In this document: piece by piece, positions 43,725 to 56,789 of the stretch
Layout: each line of letters begins with the position of its first letter
Numbering within the stretch: position 1 is the stretch's first letter
NCBI RefSeq assembly: GCF_001856665.1
Contig: NZ_CP017781.1
Location: 2,682,001 to 2,746,000, forward strand
Direction: 5' to 3'
From: Rhodobacter xanthinilyticus
GTDB taxonomy: Bacteria > Pseudomonadota > Alphaproteobacteria > Rhodobacterales > Rhodobacteraceae
DNA length: 64,000 nt
The notes under the pieces: model-generated
Database searches by the model: none
What the model saw: the letters and a program-made list of their open reading frames with translations, nothing else
Told to the model about the DNA's origin: nothing
Position numbers and translations under genes: made by a program

Positions 43725-44696
43725 ATGCAGGTGATGAATTTCGGAATTCTCGGCGCCTCGGATTTCGCGCGGCGCCGGATGGGCCCGGCGATCCATGCCG
43801 CGCGCGGCGCGCGGCTAGTCGCACTCGCCACCTCATCGCCCGAAAAAGCCAAGGGCTTTCAGGCCTTTGCGCCCGACCTGCGGCTCCATGAGAGCTATGA
43901 GGCCCTGCTCGCCGACCCGGAGATCGAGGCGGTCTATATCCCGCTGCCCAATACGCTGCATGTCGAGTGGAGCCTGAAGGCGCTCGCCGCTGGCAAACAT
44001 GTGCTCTGCGAAAAGCCGCTCGCGCTGCGCGCCGAGGAGATCGACCCACTGATCGCCGCGCGCGACGCCTCGGGGCGGTTTTGCACCGAGGCCTATATGA
44101 TCGTGCATCACCCGCAATGGCAGCTCGTGCGCGATTGGCTCGCCGAGGGCCGCATCGGCACGCTCTGCCACGCCGATGCGGCGTTTTCCTTCTTCAACGA
44201 CGACGCCACCAATATCCGCAACCGCCCCGAGATGGGCGGCGGCTCGCTCCCCGATATCGGCGTCTACGCCTATTCCTCCGTGCGCTTCGCCACCGGCGCC
44301 GAGCCCGTGTGGATGAAATCGGTGATGGCGCGGGCGAACGGCGTCGAGACCCGCACCCAGGTGATCGGCGAAATGGCGGGGCCCCTGGGGCGGTTTTCCT
44401 TCGGCGCGATGACCTCGACGCGGCTCTTCCCGCGCCAGGAGGTCACCTTCCAGGGCACCGAGGGCCGGATCACCCTGACCGCGCCCTTCAACGCCGGCAT
44501 CTTCGCCGAGGCGCAGGTCACCCTGCACCGCGAGAACGCCTCCGAGACCCGCCGCTTCCCCGATATCAATCAATATGTGGTGCAGGTCGAGGCGTTCATC
44601 GCCCATATCCGCGAAGGCGCGCCCTACCCCTGGCATCTCGAAGATGCCCGCGCGGGTCAGGCGATGATTGATATGGTGCGCGCCGGCGAGATCTAG
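43725..44696 (+). CDS. Gfo/Idh/MocA family oxidoreductase
   Basis: A 323-residue NAD(P)-dependent sugar or inositol dehydrogenase. The Rossmann start is MNFGILGASDFARRRMGPAI and the conserved catalytic EKPLA motif is in GKHVLCEKPLALRAEE. AAGGAGGG at 43713-43720 is a near-perfect ribosome-binding site. The substrate is unknown, and the neighbours give no pathway. Confidence 0.88.
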   Translation: MQVMNFGILGASDFARRRMGPAIHAARGARLVALATSSPEKAKGFQAFAPDLRLHESYEALLADPEIEAVYIPLPNTLHVEWSLKALAAGKHVLCEKPLALRAEEIDPLIAARDASGRFCTEAYMIVHHPQWQLVRDWLAEGRIGTLCHADAAFSFFNDDATNIRNRPEMGGGSLPDIGVYAYSSVRFATGAEPVWMKSVMARANGVETRTQVIGEMAGPLGRFSFGAMTSTRLFPRQEVTFQGTEGRITLTAPFNAGIFAEAQVTLHRENASETRRFPDINQYVVQVEAFIAHIREGAPYPWHLEDARAGQAMIDMVRAGEI

Positions 44697-44737
44697 GCGC
44701 CCGCATCCAGCCGCCGGGGCTTTGCCCCGGACCCCAG

Positions 44738-44788
44738 CGTATTTGTGCCAAGAAGAAGCCAAGCCCGTTTCTTCTTGGCAAAAATACG
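44738..44788. repeat. Subfamily B palindrome, full copy
   Basis: CGTATTTGTGCCAAGAAGAA (44738-44757) and TTCTTCTTGGCAAAAATACG (44769-44788) pair with one mismatch over an 11-base loop. It lies between the convergent oxidoreductase and Lrp genes, after a short GC hairpin (GCCGGGGCTTTGCCCCGG). Confidence 0.9.
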
Positions 44789-44817
44789 CAAAATCCGACC
44801 GAGCCCGAGGGCGCGCC

Positions 44818-46438
<1,621 letters not shown>

Positions 46439-46577
46439 CCCCGCGCCGGCGCGGCCCCCCGCCGCGCCGCCCCCCCGCCCGCGCGGAACAACCGCTCCGC
46501 TGCCCGGCGGAATGCGAACCCCGGTTCCAGAGCACCGCTCTCGATCGGGCGAACCTCCCGCAACGCCCCAAAGCCCC

Positions 46578-46646
46578 ACAAAAGCGGTCTTTTGTCACCG
46601 TTCGAGCCGGCATTTTCCTTGAAATCTTCACACTTCCGTTGATAAC
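46578..46646 (+). promoter_or_regulatory. sat promoter region with palindrome
   Basis: A perfect palindrome ACAAAAG-CGGT-CTTTTGT (46578-46595) is followed by TTGAAA (46619-46624), 16 bases and GATAAC (46641-46646), which fits a sigma-70 promoter. The rest of the 275-base gap is GC-rich with no gene. The palindrome could be an operator or the trxB terminator. Confidence 0.5.
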
Positions 46647-46713
46647 GAACCTCGAGCTGGCGGTCCTTTCGCAGGGCCGACCCCATTTTTTCGCACTCGA
46701 TACAGGTCCAGAG

Positions 46714-48420
<1,707 letters not shown>

Positions 48421-48440
48421 TCGGCCCGCCAGAGATAAAA

Positions 48441-48467
48441 ACGCCCCGGTGAGAGCCGGGGCGTTTT
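48441..48467 (+). terminator. sat terminator
   Basis: ACGCCCCGG and CCGGGGCGT form a 9-bp stem with a six-base loop, AAAA before and TTTT after. It precedes the subfamily B palindrome at 48499. Confidence 0.93.
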
Positions 48468-48498
48468 GCTTTCAGATCAGCGCTGCGCGCGCGACGAG

Positions 48499-48571
48499 GG
48501 CGGATTTGCGTATTTTTGCCAAGAAGAAACGGCTTGGGCTTCTTCTTGGCCCAAATACGCACAAATCCGCC
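48499..48571. repeat. Subfamily B palindrome, full copy
   Basis: The left arm (48499-48528) carries GCGGATTTGCGTATTTTTGC and then CAAGAAGAA. The right arm (48540-48571) carries TTCTTCTTGGCCCAAATACG and then CACAAATCCGCC. The arms differ by AA/CC and a two-base insertion. It sits between the convergent sat and DUF1150 genes, just after a classical terminator, so termination is not its only possible role. Confidence 0.88.
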
Positions 48572-48595
48572 TCCCCCCCGCACGCGGCCGGGCGG

Positions 48596-48823
48596 TCAGT
48601 GGACGCTGACGGCGGCGAAATCATGCTGGCGCGCGAGCACGAAGGCGAGGCGGCGGTCCGTCACCAAGGCCAGCCGCGCGCCGCTTTCATCACAGAGCGC
48701 GTAGAGTTTATCGACGCCGGGCGCGCGCTCGCGCAGCTCCGCAGGCAGCTCGGCCACCGCGACCGGGCGGATATAGACGATGCGGTTTTCCGGCCCCGCG
48801 CCGAGATCATAAGGCGCGTGCAT
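48596..48823 (-). CDS. DUF1150 family protein
   Basis: A 75-residue protein of the DUF1150 family, with the typical middle RIVYIRPVAVAELPAELRER and C-terminus GARLALVTDRRLAFVLARQH. In Rhodobacteraceae it habitually follows an Hsp20 gene, as here, so a chaperone-linked role is likely but not shown. The ATG at 48823 overlaps the Hsp20 stop (TGATG); GGGGGG precedes it. Confidence 0.85.
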   Translation of the reverse strand: MHAPYDLGAGPENRIVYIRPVAVAELPAELRERAPGVDKLYALCDESGARLALVTDRRLAFVLARQHDFAAVSVH

Positions 48824-49245
48824 CACAGCCCCCCCCGGTTGCGGATCGGGATCCGTTGCACGACCGGCTCGGGCTGCGCCCGGGTCAGGTCGATGTGCAA
48901 AAGCCCGTTCTCCATCGCCGCGCCCGCGACCTCGACCCCTTCCGCCAGCACGAAGCTGCGCTGGAAGGCGCGCGCGGCGATCCCGCGATGGAGAAAGAGC
49001 CGCTCGCCCGGGTCTTCGGCCTGCCGGCCGCGGATCACCAGCGCGCGGTCCTCCATGGTGATCGCGAGATCATCCTCGGCAAAGCCCGCGACCGCGAGCG
49101 TGATGCGGAACGCATCGGGCCCACATTGTTCGATATTATAGGGCGGATAGCCCTCGGCGCCGGTCTTGGCCGTGCGTTCCACGAGGCGCTCGAGTTGATC
49201 GAAGCCCAGAAGATAGGGGTGCGCCCCAAAGCTCAATTTCGTCAT
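48823..49245 (-). CDS. Hsp20/alpha-crystallin small heat-shock protein
   Basis: A 140-residue small heat-shock protein (IbpA-like). The alpha-crystallin domain is visible in YNIEQCGPDAFRITLAVAGF and ALVIRGRQAE, with RAFQRSFVLAEGVEVAGAAMENGLLHIDL. It holds denatured proteins for refolding. GGAAGGG precedes the start at 49245. It probably forms an operon with DUF1150. Confidence 0.93.
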   Translation of the reverse strand: MTKLSFGAHPYLLGFDQLERLVERTAKTGAEGYPPYNIEQCGPDAFRITLAVAGFAEDDLAITMEDRALVIRGRQAEDPGERLFLHRGIAARAFQRSFVLAEGVEVAGAAMENGLLHIDLTRAQPEPVVQRIPIRNRGGL

Positions 49246-49443
49246 CAGGCAGCCCTTCCGAAAGCGACATGCGAGACGGGCCCCGCGCCTGCGGCGGCCC
49301 TTGGGCTCAATATGGGCGGCCCGCCCGCGCCCTGCAAGGCCCCGCGCATGCGTGATTTTTTCTACCGCGGCGCGCGGCTTTGCTATAGTGGGGAGGTATT
49401 GGCCGACTCGCTCGGCCCTCCCCGCCGCAAGCCAGAGCCCGCC

Positions 49444-49662
49444 ATGAACGCCCATCTCGAGATGAACCCCGAAGAGGTGCTCCGCATGAAGCTGGAGATG
49501 CTCCGGCGCGAGCACCGCGATCTCGATGTGGCGATCGCCGCGCTGGTGGACAGCGGCCACCCCGATCAGCTCCGCCTGGTGCGCCTCAAGAAGCAGAAGC
49601 TCTCGCTCAAGGACCAGATCGCGCGGATCGAGGACCGGCTGACCCCCGACATCATCGCCTGA
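49444..49662 (+). CDS. DUF465 (YdcH-like) protein
   Basis: A 72-residue helical protein of the DUF465 family, with [22 protein letters not shown] and [20 protein letters not shown]. The function is unknown. It is upstream of purE on the same strand with a 68-base gap. Confidence 0.85.
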   Translation: MNAHLEMNPEEVLRMKLEMLRREHRDLDVAIAALVDSGHPDQLRLVRLKKQKLSLKDQIARIEDRLTPDIIA

Positions 49663-49730
49663 GCCGCCCGCGGCCCCTTGCCCTGCGGGCCGGGCCGCCT
49701 ATAGTGCGGCCGCCTGACGGAGGGATTTGG

Positions 49731-50216
49731 ATGACCGTAAAAGTTGGAATCATCATGGGCAGCCAGTCGGACTGGCCGACCATGCGCGAGGCCGCCACCG
49801 TGCTCGACGAGCTCGGCGTGGCTTACGAGAAGAAGATCGTCTCGGCTCACCGCACCCCCGACCGGCTCTGGAGCTATGGCAAGACCGCCGCCGAGCGCGG
49901 GCTGCATGTGATCATCGCCGGCGCCGGCGGGGCCGCGCATCTGCCGGGCATGATGGCCTCGAAAACGCGCGTGCCGGTGATCGGCGTGCCGGTGCAAACG
50001 CGCGCGCTTTCGGGCGTCGACAGCCTCTATTCGATCGTGCAGATGCCCAAGGGCTTCCCCGTCGCGACGATGGCGATCGGCGCCGCGGGCGCGGCCAATG
50101 CCGGGCTGATGGCCGCCGGTATCCTCGCGATCTCCGACCCCGATCTCGCCGCCCGGCTCGATGCCTGGCGCGAGGCGCTCTCCGCCTCGATCCCCGATGA
50201 GCCCGCCGATGAGTGA
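49731..50216 (+). CDS. purE: PurE, N5-CAIR mutase
   Basis: A 161-residue class I PurE that converts N5-CAIR to CAIR in purine synthesis. The active-site motifs are GSQSDWPTM and [16 protein letters not shown] at 49719-49724 supports the start. purK overlaps it by eight bases, forming a coupled purEK operon. Confidence 0.96.
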   Translation: MTVKVGIIMGSQSDWPTMREAATVLDELGVAYEKKIVSAHRTPDRLWSYGKTAAERGLHVIIAGAGGAAHLPGMMASKTRVPVIGVPVQTRALSGVDSLYSIVQMPKGFPVATMAIGAAGAANAGLMAAGILAISDPDLAARLDAWREALSASIPDEPADE

Positions 50217-51273
50217 GATGCTGCCCCCCGGTTCGACGATCGGCATCCTCGGCGGCGGCCAGCTCGGCCGCATGCTCTCGGTCGCGGCCTCGCGGCTGGG
50301 GCTCAAGACCCATATCTACGAGCCCGGCGCGGCGCCGCCCGCGGGCCATGTCGCCGAGAAGGTCTATACCGCGCCCTATGAGGACGAGGCCGCGCTGCGC
50401 GCCTTTGCCGAAGGGGTCGATGTGGTGACCTATGAATTCGAGAATATCCCGACCTCGGCGCTCGACCTGCTCGAGAGCCTGCGGCCGATCCATCCGGGGC
50501 GGCGCGCGCTCGCGATCTCGCAAGACCGGATCCTCGAGAAGAGCTTTCTGAACGAAATCGGCCTCGCGACCGCGCCCTGGGCCGAGGTGACCGACGCCGC
50601 GAGCCTCGAGGCCGCGATTGCCCGGATCGGCACGCCGGGGATCTTGAAGACCACCCGGCTCGGCTATGATGGCAAGGGTCAGGCGCGGATCATGGCGCCC
50701 GCCGATGCGCCCGCGGCGCTCGCCGCGATGGGCGGCGCAACGGCCGTTCTCGAAGGCTTCATCGACTTCTCCGCCGAGGTCTCGGTGATCGCCGCGCGCG
50801 GCGCCGATGGCGCGGTCTCCTGCTATGACCCGGGCGAAAATGTCCATAAAAACGGGATCTTGCACACAACCACGGTGCCGGCGAAACTCTCCGAGGCGCT
50901 GCGCACCGATGCGGTTCTGATCGCCGCGCGGATCCTCAACGCGCTCGGCTATGTCGGCGTCATGGGGGTCGAGCTTTTCGTCACGCCGGGCGGGCTGATC
51001 GTCAACGAGATCGCGCCGCGGGTCCACAACTCGGGCCATTGGACGCAGGCGGGCTGCACCGTCGACCAGTTCGAGCAACATATCCGCGCGGTGGCGGGCT
51101 GGCCCTTGGGCGACGGCGCGCGCTATGCCGATGTCGAGATGCTGAACCTGATCGGCGAAGATGTCGCGCGCGTGCCGGAGTTTGCGCGCGAGGGCCGCAC
51201 CCAGATCCACCTCTACGGCAAGGCCGAGGCCAAGCCCGGCCGCAAGATGGGCCATATCAACCGGGTGCTCTAA
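50209..51273 (+). CDS. purK: PurK, N5-CAIR synthetase
   Basis: An ATP-grasp enzyme of 354 residues that carboxylates AIR to N5-CAIR. The N-terminus is [17 protein letters not shown], and [17 protein letters not shown] and [14 protein letters not shown] are PurK signatures. ATG 50209 gives an eight-base overlap with purE; 50218 is an alternative. Its stop overlaps the stop of the convergent EamA gene by four bases. Confidence 0.94.
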   Translation: MSEMLPPGSTIGILGGGQLGRMLSVAASRLGLKTHIYEPGAAPPAGHVAEKVYTAPYEDEAALRAFAEGVDVVTYEFENIPTSALDLLESLRPIHPGRRALAISQDRILEKSFLNEIGLATAPWAEVTDAASLEAAIARIGTPGILKTTRLGYDGKGQARIMAPADAPAALAAMGGATAVLEGFIDFSAEVSVIAARGADGAVSCYDPGENVHKNGILHTTTVPAKLSEALRTDAVLIAARILNALGYVGVMGVELFVTPGGLIVNEIAPRVHNSGHWTQAGCTVDQFEQHIRAVAGWPLGDGARYADVEMLNLIGEDVARVPEFAREGRTQIHLYGKAEAKPGRKMGHINRVL

Positions 51274-52124
51274 CCCCGCGCGCCGCTCCGCCCCGGGCGG
51301 CGCAGCGCCAGCCCGATGCCCCCGAGAACCAGCGCCGCGGCGAGCCAGAACCGCCCGCCCGGCACCTCGCCCAGCAGAGCCGCCCCGCCCAGCGCCGCGA
51401 GCACCGGCACCGAGAGTTGCGCCACCGCCGCGAGGCTCGGCGCGAGCCGCGGCACCACCGCATACCAGAGCGCATAGCCAAGCCCCGAGGTCACCGCTCC
51501 GGACAGAAGCGCGGGCCAGATGCCCCAGGTCAGATCTCCCCCGCCCCGCAGCGCCACCCACCCGAGCGCAAGCGGCAGCGCCAGCGTGAAATTCACCGCG
51601 CTCGCCGCGAGCGGCGCCCCCGCGCGGCGGCCGTTGAGCGAATAGAGCCCCCAGCCGAGCCCACCGAGCGCCATCATCGCCGCGCCGAGCGGGTCGACCC
51701 CCGCGCCCCCCGCCGGCGCGACGAGCACGACAAGCCCGCCAAAGGCCACCGCCGCGCCGAGCCAGCGCGCCGCCCCCGGCCGCTCGCCCATCAAGAGCCC
51801 CGCGGCGAACATGGTGATCTGCACCGCGCCAAAGAGGATGAGCGCGCCGATCCCGGCCTCGATCCGGCCATTCGCGACGGTAAACCCGAAGATATAGAGA
51901 AAGAGCGTGCCCGCCCCGGTGAGCGCGACCGCGGGCCGCGGCCGCGCCACCCCGCCGCCCCCGCGCCAAACGGCGAGCACAAGCAGCACCGCCGCCCCCG
52001 CCCCGAGCCGCACCGCCCCCGCCACGCCCGGGTCGAGCCCCGCCACCCCCACCGCCATCCGGTTCAGCACCGAATTCGCGGCAAAGGCGATCATCACGAG
52101 CGTGGTCAAAAGAAAGAGGCGCAT
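51270..52124 (-). CDS. EamA/DMT-family transporter
   Basis: A 284-residue inner-membrane protein of ten hydrophobic segments, with the two EamA repeats typical of the drug/metabolite transporter superfamily. The substrate is not inferable. It converges on purK, sharing four bases. The start at 52124 (MRLFLLTTLVMIAFAANSVL) gives a normal first membrane segment. Confidence 0.88.
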   Translation of the reverse strand: MRLFLLTTLVMIAFAANSVLNRMAVGVAGLDPGVAGAVRLGAGAAVLLVLAVWRGGGGVARPRPAVALTGAGTLFLYIFGFTVANGRIEAGIGALILFGAVQITMFAAGLLMGERPGAARWLGAAVAFGGLVVLVAPAGGAGVDPLGAAMMALGGLGWGLYSLNGRRAGAPLAASAVNFTLALPLALGWVALRGGGDLTWGIWPALLSGAVTSGLGYALWYAVVPRLAPSLAAVAQLSVPVLAALGGAALLGEVPGGRFWLAAALVLGGIGLALRRPGRSGARG

Positions 52125-52172
52125 GAGGCAGTGTCCCCGCCCCCTGCGCCCCGTCAAGACGACTTTCGTCGA

Positions 52173-53192
52173 TCAGACCTGCGAGTAGAGGCCCTCATAG
52201 ATCGGCACCAGCGTGTCGGTCTCGAAGAGCGAGCTGACCGAGGTGCCCGACCAGGTGTTCAGGATCGCCTGCGCAAACATCGGCGCGGTCGGCACGATGC
52301 GGATGTTCTTCGCGGCCTTCACCGCCTCGGTCGGCTCGATCGAATCGGTGATCACCAGCGATTTCATCACCGAATTGGTGACGCGCTCGACCGCCGGGCC
52401 CGAGAGCACGCCGTGGGTGATATAGGCATGCACCTCGGTCGCGCCCGCCGCCATCAGCACCTCGGCCGCCTTGCACAGCGTGCCCGCGGTGTCGCAGATG
52501 TCGTCGACGATGATGCATTTCTTGCCCGAAACATCGCCGATCACGGTCATGCCGGCGACTTCGCCCGCCTTCTCGCGGCGCTTGTCGACGATCGCGAGCG
52601 GCGCGTTGATCCGCTTGGCGAGCTCGCGCGCACGCGCCACGCCGCCAACGTCGGGCGAGATCACCATCACATCGTCGAGCTGGCCCTTGAAATGATGCAG
52701 GATATCGAGCGCGAAGACCGGCGAGGCATAGAGGTTGTCCACCGGGATGTCGAAGAAGCCCTGGATCTGCGCGGCATGCAGATCGAGCGTCAGGATCCGG
52801 TCGACGCCCGCCTCGGTGAGCAGGTTCGCGACGAGTTTCGCCGAGATCGGCGTGCGGGCCTTGGCGCGGCGGTCCTGGCGGGCATAGCCGAAATAGGGGA
52901 TGACGGCGGTGATCCGGTCGGCCGAGGAGCGCTTGAGCGCATCGGTGATGATCAACAGCTCCATCAGGTTGTCATTGGCCGGGTTCGAGGTCGGCTGGAT
53001 GATATACATATCCTCGCCGCGCACGTTCTCATAGACCTCGACGAAGATCTCCTGATCGTTGAACCGCTCGACGCGGGCGTCGACGAGCCCCACCGACATG
53101 CCCCGATGCATCGACATCCGGCGCGCGATGGAATTGGCAAGCGGCTTGTTGGCATTGCCGGAGATCAGTTTCGGTTCGGTCATGGCAGGCAT
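52173..53192 (-). CDS. prs: Ribose-phosphate pyrophosphokinase
   Basis: PRPP synthase of 339 residues, which supplies PRPP for purine, pyrimidine and histidine synthesis. [32 protein letters not shown] and [18 protein letters not shown] (PRPP-site loop) are visible. AAAGGTGA precedes the start at 53192; an alternative ATG is three codons later. Confidence 0.96.
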   Translation of the reverse strand: MPAMTEPKLISGNANKPLANSIARRMSMHRGMSVGLVDARVERFNDQEIFVEVYENVRGEDMYIIQPTSNPANDNLMELLIITDALKRSSADRITAVIPYFGYARQDRRAKARTPISAKLVANLLTEAGVDRILTLDLHAAQIQGFFDIPVDNLYASPVFALDILHHFKGQLDDVMVISPDVGGVARARELAKRINAPLAIVDKRREKAGEVAGMTVIGDVSGKKCIIVDDICDTAGTLCKAAEVLMAAGATEVHAYITHGVLSGPAVERVTNSVMKSLVITDSIEPTEAVKAAKNIRIVPTAPMFAQAILNTWSGTSVSSLFETDTLVPIYEGLYSQV

Positions 53193-53307
53193 AGGTCACC
53201 TTTCGGCAGTCGCCGGGGGCAGAGCCGGCGGATTCGGGGGAGATTGCGCCTGCCTTAACACCGGGCTAGCGTTCCCGCAAACCTCCGCAGCCCCGGAAAG
53301 GCCCACT

Positions 53308-53907
53308 ATGGCGCAGATTGATTACTTTTTCTCCGTGTTCAGCCCCTGGACCTATCTCGCGGGCAACCGGCTGGAGGACATCGCCGCGCGCCATGGCGCC
53401 ACCGTGACCTATAAACCGCTCGATCTGCTCGGGCTTTTCGACCGCACCGGCGGCACCCGCCCCGCCGCGCGCCACCCCAGCCGGATGGCCTACCGCGGCC
53501 AGGAGCTCGCCCGCTGGGCCGCGCGGCTTGGCGTGCCGATGCTGGCGCAGCCGACGCTTTACCCGCCGAACCCCGCGCCCGCGTCTTACGCGATCATCGC
53601 CGCGCAACAGGCGGGCGGCGGCGATACCGGCGCGCTCGTGCAGGGGCTCGCCCGCGCGCTCTGGGTCGAGGACCGCAACATCGCCGAGGATGAGGTGATC
53701 CGCGCCGCGCTCACCGCCGCCGGGTTCTCGGGCGATCTCGTCACCACCGGGCTCTTCACCGGCGCGATGGCCTATGAGAAGAACCTCGAGGAGGCGGTTG
53801 ACCGCGGCGTCTTCGGCTCGCCCTTCTATATCGTCGCCGAAACCGATCAGCGCTTCTGGGGCCAGGACCGGCTCGACTTCCTCGACGCCCATCTGGGAGA
53901 GCTCTGA
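53308..53907 (+). CDS. DsbA-family / 2-hydroxychromene-2-carboxylate isomerase-like protein
   Basis: A 199-residue thioredoxin-fold protein of the DSBA_oxred (HCCA isomerase/kappa-GST) type. It opens IDYFFSVFSPWTYLAGNRLE, where SPWTY is the kappa-GST glutathione contact, and GVFGSPFYIV is the cis-Pro region. The usual redox CxxC is absent, so glutathione-dependent isomerase activity is more likely than disulfide exchange. It shares an operon with the following hydrolase (TGATG overlap). Confidence 0.85.
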   Translation: MAQIDYFFSVFSPWTYLAGNRLEDIAARHGATVTYKPLDLLGLFDRTGGTRPAARHPSRMAYRGQELARWAARLGVPMLAQPTLYPPNPAPASYAIIAAQQAGGGDTGALVQGLARALWVEDRNIAEDEVIRAALTAAGFSGDLVTTGLFTGAMAYEKNLEEAVDRGVFGSPFYIVAETDQRFWGQDRLDFLDAHLGEL

Positions 53908-54716
53908 TGCCGCGCGATACCCGTCACGGCCAGGAGATCTTCTGGCAGGAGATCGGCGCGGGCCCCCGCCCGGCGCTCGCGATTCATTGCACGCTCGGCG
54001 CGAGCCAGATCTGGACGCCGGTGCTCGAGCCCTTGACCGAGCTCACCACGCTCGCCTTCGATCAGCCCGGCCACGGCCAATCGGCGCCTTGGGAGGCCGA
54101 GGGCGCCGCGCCCGGCGCCTTCCAGCAGCTCGTGACCCAGATCGCAGCCTCGTTCATCACCCGCCCCGTCGATCTGATCGGCCACAGCTTCGGCGCCTCG
54201 GTCGCGCTGCGCATCGCGGTGGCCGCGCCCGAGGCGGTGCGCAGCCTCACGCTGATCGAGCCGGTGCTCTTCGCCGCCGCCGAGGGCACCGAGGAATGGG
54301 CCGAGATGCGCCCCCATCAGGCGCATTTCGAGGCCGAGATCGCCGCCGGCCACCTCGAGGCCGCGGCGCGCGGCTTCATGGGCGCCTGGGGCGCGGGGGT
54401 GCCGTGGGAGGCGCTGCCCGAGCATCAACGCGCGCGGTTTTGTCAACAAATGCCGATGGTTGGCAATATCAGCGCGGCGAATTTCTCCGACCCGGGCCAG
54501 ATCGTGCGGGCGGGCGGGATCGAGGCGATCGACGCGCCGGTGATGATCATCCGCGGCGATGCGAGCCCGCCGATCGTGGCGCGGGTCTGCGAGGCGCTGG
54601 CCGCGCGGTGCCAGGATGTGGGCACCGCGGTGATCCCCGGCGGCGGCCATATGCTGCCGGTGACCCATGCGCGCCAGGTGCGCGAGCTGATCGCGATGAA
54701 CCTCGAACGGGCGTGA
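53907..54716 (+). CDS. Alpha/beta hydrolase
   Basis: A 269-residue alpha/beta hydrolase with the nucleophile elbow LIGHSFGASVALRIA, an acid in VMIIRGDASPP and a late His in IPGGGHMLPVTH. Its start overlaps the stop of the DsbA-like gene, indicating a common pathway, possibly aromatic degradation, but nothing else in the window supports it. Confidence 0.85.
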   Translation: MPRDTRHGQEIFWQEIGAGPRPALAIHCTLGASQIWTPVLEPLTELTTLAFDQPGHGQSAPWEAEGAAPGAFQQLVTQIAASFITRPVDLIGHSFGASVALRIAVAAPEAVRSLTLIEPVLFAAAEGTEEWAEMRPHQAHFEAEIAAGHLEAAARGFMGAWGAGVPWEALPEHQRARFCQQMPMVGNISAANFSDPGQIVRAGGIEAIDAPVMIIRGDASPPIVARVCEALAARCQDVGTAVIPGGGHMLPVTHARQVRELIAMNLERA

Positions 54717-54723
54717 ACCCGGC

Positions 54724-56109
54724 TCAGACGGCGGGCCGCAGCCACGGCCCGCGCCAGAACCGCGCGATCATCGACAGCGCCACGCAGGCGAGCCCGATGA
54801 CGAGCCCGAACCACAGCCCCACCCCGCCAAAGCCGAGCGGAAAGGCGAGGATCCAGCTCGCCGGGATGCCGATCAGCCAATAGCTCCCCGCCGCGACCCA
54901 CATCGGCACGCGCGTGTCATGCACCCCGCGCAACAGCCCGAGCGCCATCACCTGCGTCGAATCGAAGAGCTGGAAGAGCGCCGCGACGGCGAGGAGTTTG
55001 GTGCCGAAAGCGAGGATTTCGGGCGCCGCCGGGTCGGTCCGATCGAGAAAGAGCCCGATCATCGGCCCCGCCGCGCCGAGAAACAGCCCCACCGTCGCGA
55101 GCCCGAAGCCAAGCGAGAGGAGCTGCGCGATCCAGGCGCCATCGCGCAGCCGCACGAGGTCGCGCGCCCCGAGCGCCCGCCCGACCCGCACCGTCGCGGC
55201 ATTCGAGATCCCCATATGGACCATGAAGGTCAGCGAGGCGAGCTCGAGCGCGATGCCATGCGCGGCGAGCTCGACCGTGCCGATCCAGCCCATCATCAGC
55301 GCCGAGGCCTGAAACATCCCCGCCTCGGAGACCGAGGTCAGCCCGATCGGCAAGCCCATCCGCGCCACCGCGCGGAAGGCCGGCCAATCGGGGCGCCAGA
55401 CTCGCGCGAAGAGATCCATCTGGCGCAGCCCCCGCGCATGGCCCGCATAGACCATGAGCGCGGCGCAGGTCACGAGCTGCACCACCACCGAGGCCACCGC
55501 GGCGCCCCGCACCCCCATCTCCGGCGCGCCGAAATTGCCAAAGATCAACAACCAGTTGAGCCCGATGTTGAGGCCCACCCCGGCGAGCGTCACCCACATC
55601 ACGATCTGGGTGCGCTCCTGGGCGGAGAGCAGAGCCTTGAGCACCGCGATGATCAGCGCGGGCACCATGCCGAGCATCGCGATGCGCAGGTAATCCTGCG
55701 CGAGGGCGGCGATCGCGGGCTCCTGACCGAGGGCGCGCAGGATCGGCCCCGAGGCCCACATCAAGGGCATCACGCCCAGCGCGAAGAGGATCGAGAGCCA
55801 CAGCCCCATCCGCGTATCGCGCCGCGCCTGCACCTCGTCGCCCGCGCCGAGCGAGGCCGCGACGCGCCCCATCACCGCATAGGAAAACCCCGAGCCGAGG
55901 ATGAAGAGGATGAAGAAATACCCCGCGCCAAGCACCACCGCGGCGAGCTCGGGCACCCCATACCAGCCCAGCATGATCGTATCGGTGACATGCAGGCCCA
56001 TCTGCGCAAGGTTCGAGCCCACCAAAGGCAGGCCGAGCGCGAGGAGCGCGCGCAAATGGGCGGGGACGGTCATCCGGCCCGGGGCGGGGGGGAGCTGCGG
56101 GGAGGTCAT
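54724..56109 (-). CDS. MATE family efflux transporter
   Basis: A 461-residue multidrug/cation exporter with about 12 membrane segments and two MATE repeats (LPLVGSNLAQMGLHVTDTIML; LGLPIGLTSVSEAGMFQASA). The long N-terminus could start at 56073 instead. It converges with the hydrolase gene, seven bases apart. The drug is unknown. Confidence 0.9.
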   Translation of the reverse strand: MTSPQLPPAPGRMTVPAHLRALLALGLPLVGSNLAQMGLHVTDTIMLGWYGVPELAAVVLGAGYFFILFILGSGFSYAVMGRVAASLGAGDEVQARRDTRMGLWLSILFALGVMPLMWASGPILRALGQEPAIAALAQDYLRIAMLGMVPALIIAVLKALLSAQERTQIVMWVTLAGVGLNIGLNWLLIFGNFGAPEMGVRGAAVASVVVQLVTCAALMVYAGHARGLRQMDLFARVWRPDWPAFRAVARMGLPIGLTSVSEAGMFQASALMMGWIGTVELAAHGIALELASLTFMVHMGISNAATVRVGRALGARDLVRLRDGAWIAQLLSLGFGLATVGLFLGAAGPMIGLFLDRTDPAAPEILAFGTKLLAVAALFQLFDSTQVMALGLLRGVHDTRVPMWVAAGSYWLIGIPASWILAFPLGFGGVGLWFGLVIGLACVALSMIARFWRGPWLRPAV

Positions 56110-56151
56110 CGCGCAAGGCTAGCCTGCGCCGCGCCCAAGGTCCAGTGGCGC

Positions 56152-56724
56152 TTAGCGGCGCCGGCCGGTGATCATCGGCGTGACGAGATCTTCGCGCTTC
56201 CAGAAGCGGTAAAACAGGATCGCGCCGACATGGAAAGCGACGAGCACGGCGAGCAAGAGCCCGAGCCGATGATGCCAGCCCAGCGCCCAGCGGTTCCACT
56301 CGCTCGAGACATAGCCCGCGAGCGGGCCGGTGTTGATATAATCCTCCGGGTCGAGGATCAGCCCGGTGCCGACCTGCCCCGCGAGCACAATAAGCAGCGC
56401 CGCGACCGACCAGCCCCCCAAGGGGTTGTGGCCCTCGCTCTGGCTCGCCCGGCGGGCGGGCAGCGTCTTGAGGTAGCGCAGAACCGCCCCGGGGCCGCGC
56501 AGGAAGCTCGCGAACCGCGCGTTGCGGGGCCCGATGAAGCCCCAGATCAGGCGGAAGACGAGAAGCGCGAGCACCAGATAGCCCGCGTAGAAATGCCAGC
56601 TCATCTGCAACGGGCCGAAATGGCCCAGAAGCCAGCCGCCCGTCACCGCGACGACCAGGAGCCAGTGGAAGAGCCGCACGAACGGATCCCAGATCTGCGG
56701 CGATTGCGGGGCGGGGTCGGTCAT
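56152..56724 (-). CDS. Cytochrome b561
   Basis: A 190-residue di-haem b-type cytochrome with four membrane segments. Haem-ligand His residues are in LFHWLL, SWHFYAGYLV, GWHHRLGLLL and AFHVGAIL. It ends in a basic ITGRRR tail. It starts 65 bases downstream of cytochrome c', so it is the likely electron partner of that protein in the membrane. Confidence 0.88.
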   Translation of the reverse strand: MTDPAPQSPQIWDPFVRLFHWLLVVAVTGGWLLGHFGPLQMSWHFYAGYLVLALLVFRLIWGFIGPRNARFASFLRGPGAVLRYLKTLPARRASQSEGHNPLGGWSVAALLIVLAGQVGTGLILDPEDYINTGPLAGYVSSEWNRWALGWHHRLGLLLAVLVAFHVGAILFYRFWKREDLVTPMITGRRR

Positions 56725-56789
56725 CGGCTCTCTCGCTCGGAAGGGGCGCGCCCCCGGCGGAGGCGCGCGCAGCTTGTCTTGTTCGGGTC

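Noticed and set aside
48499-48571. Simple bidirectional terminator for sat
   Set aside because: A full intrinsic terminator already sits at 48441-48467, and this palindrome lacks a trailing T-run; it is treated as a member of the dispersed family.
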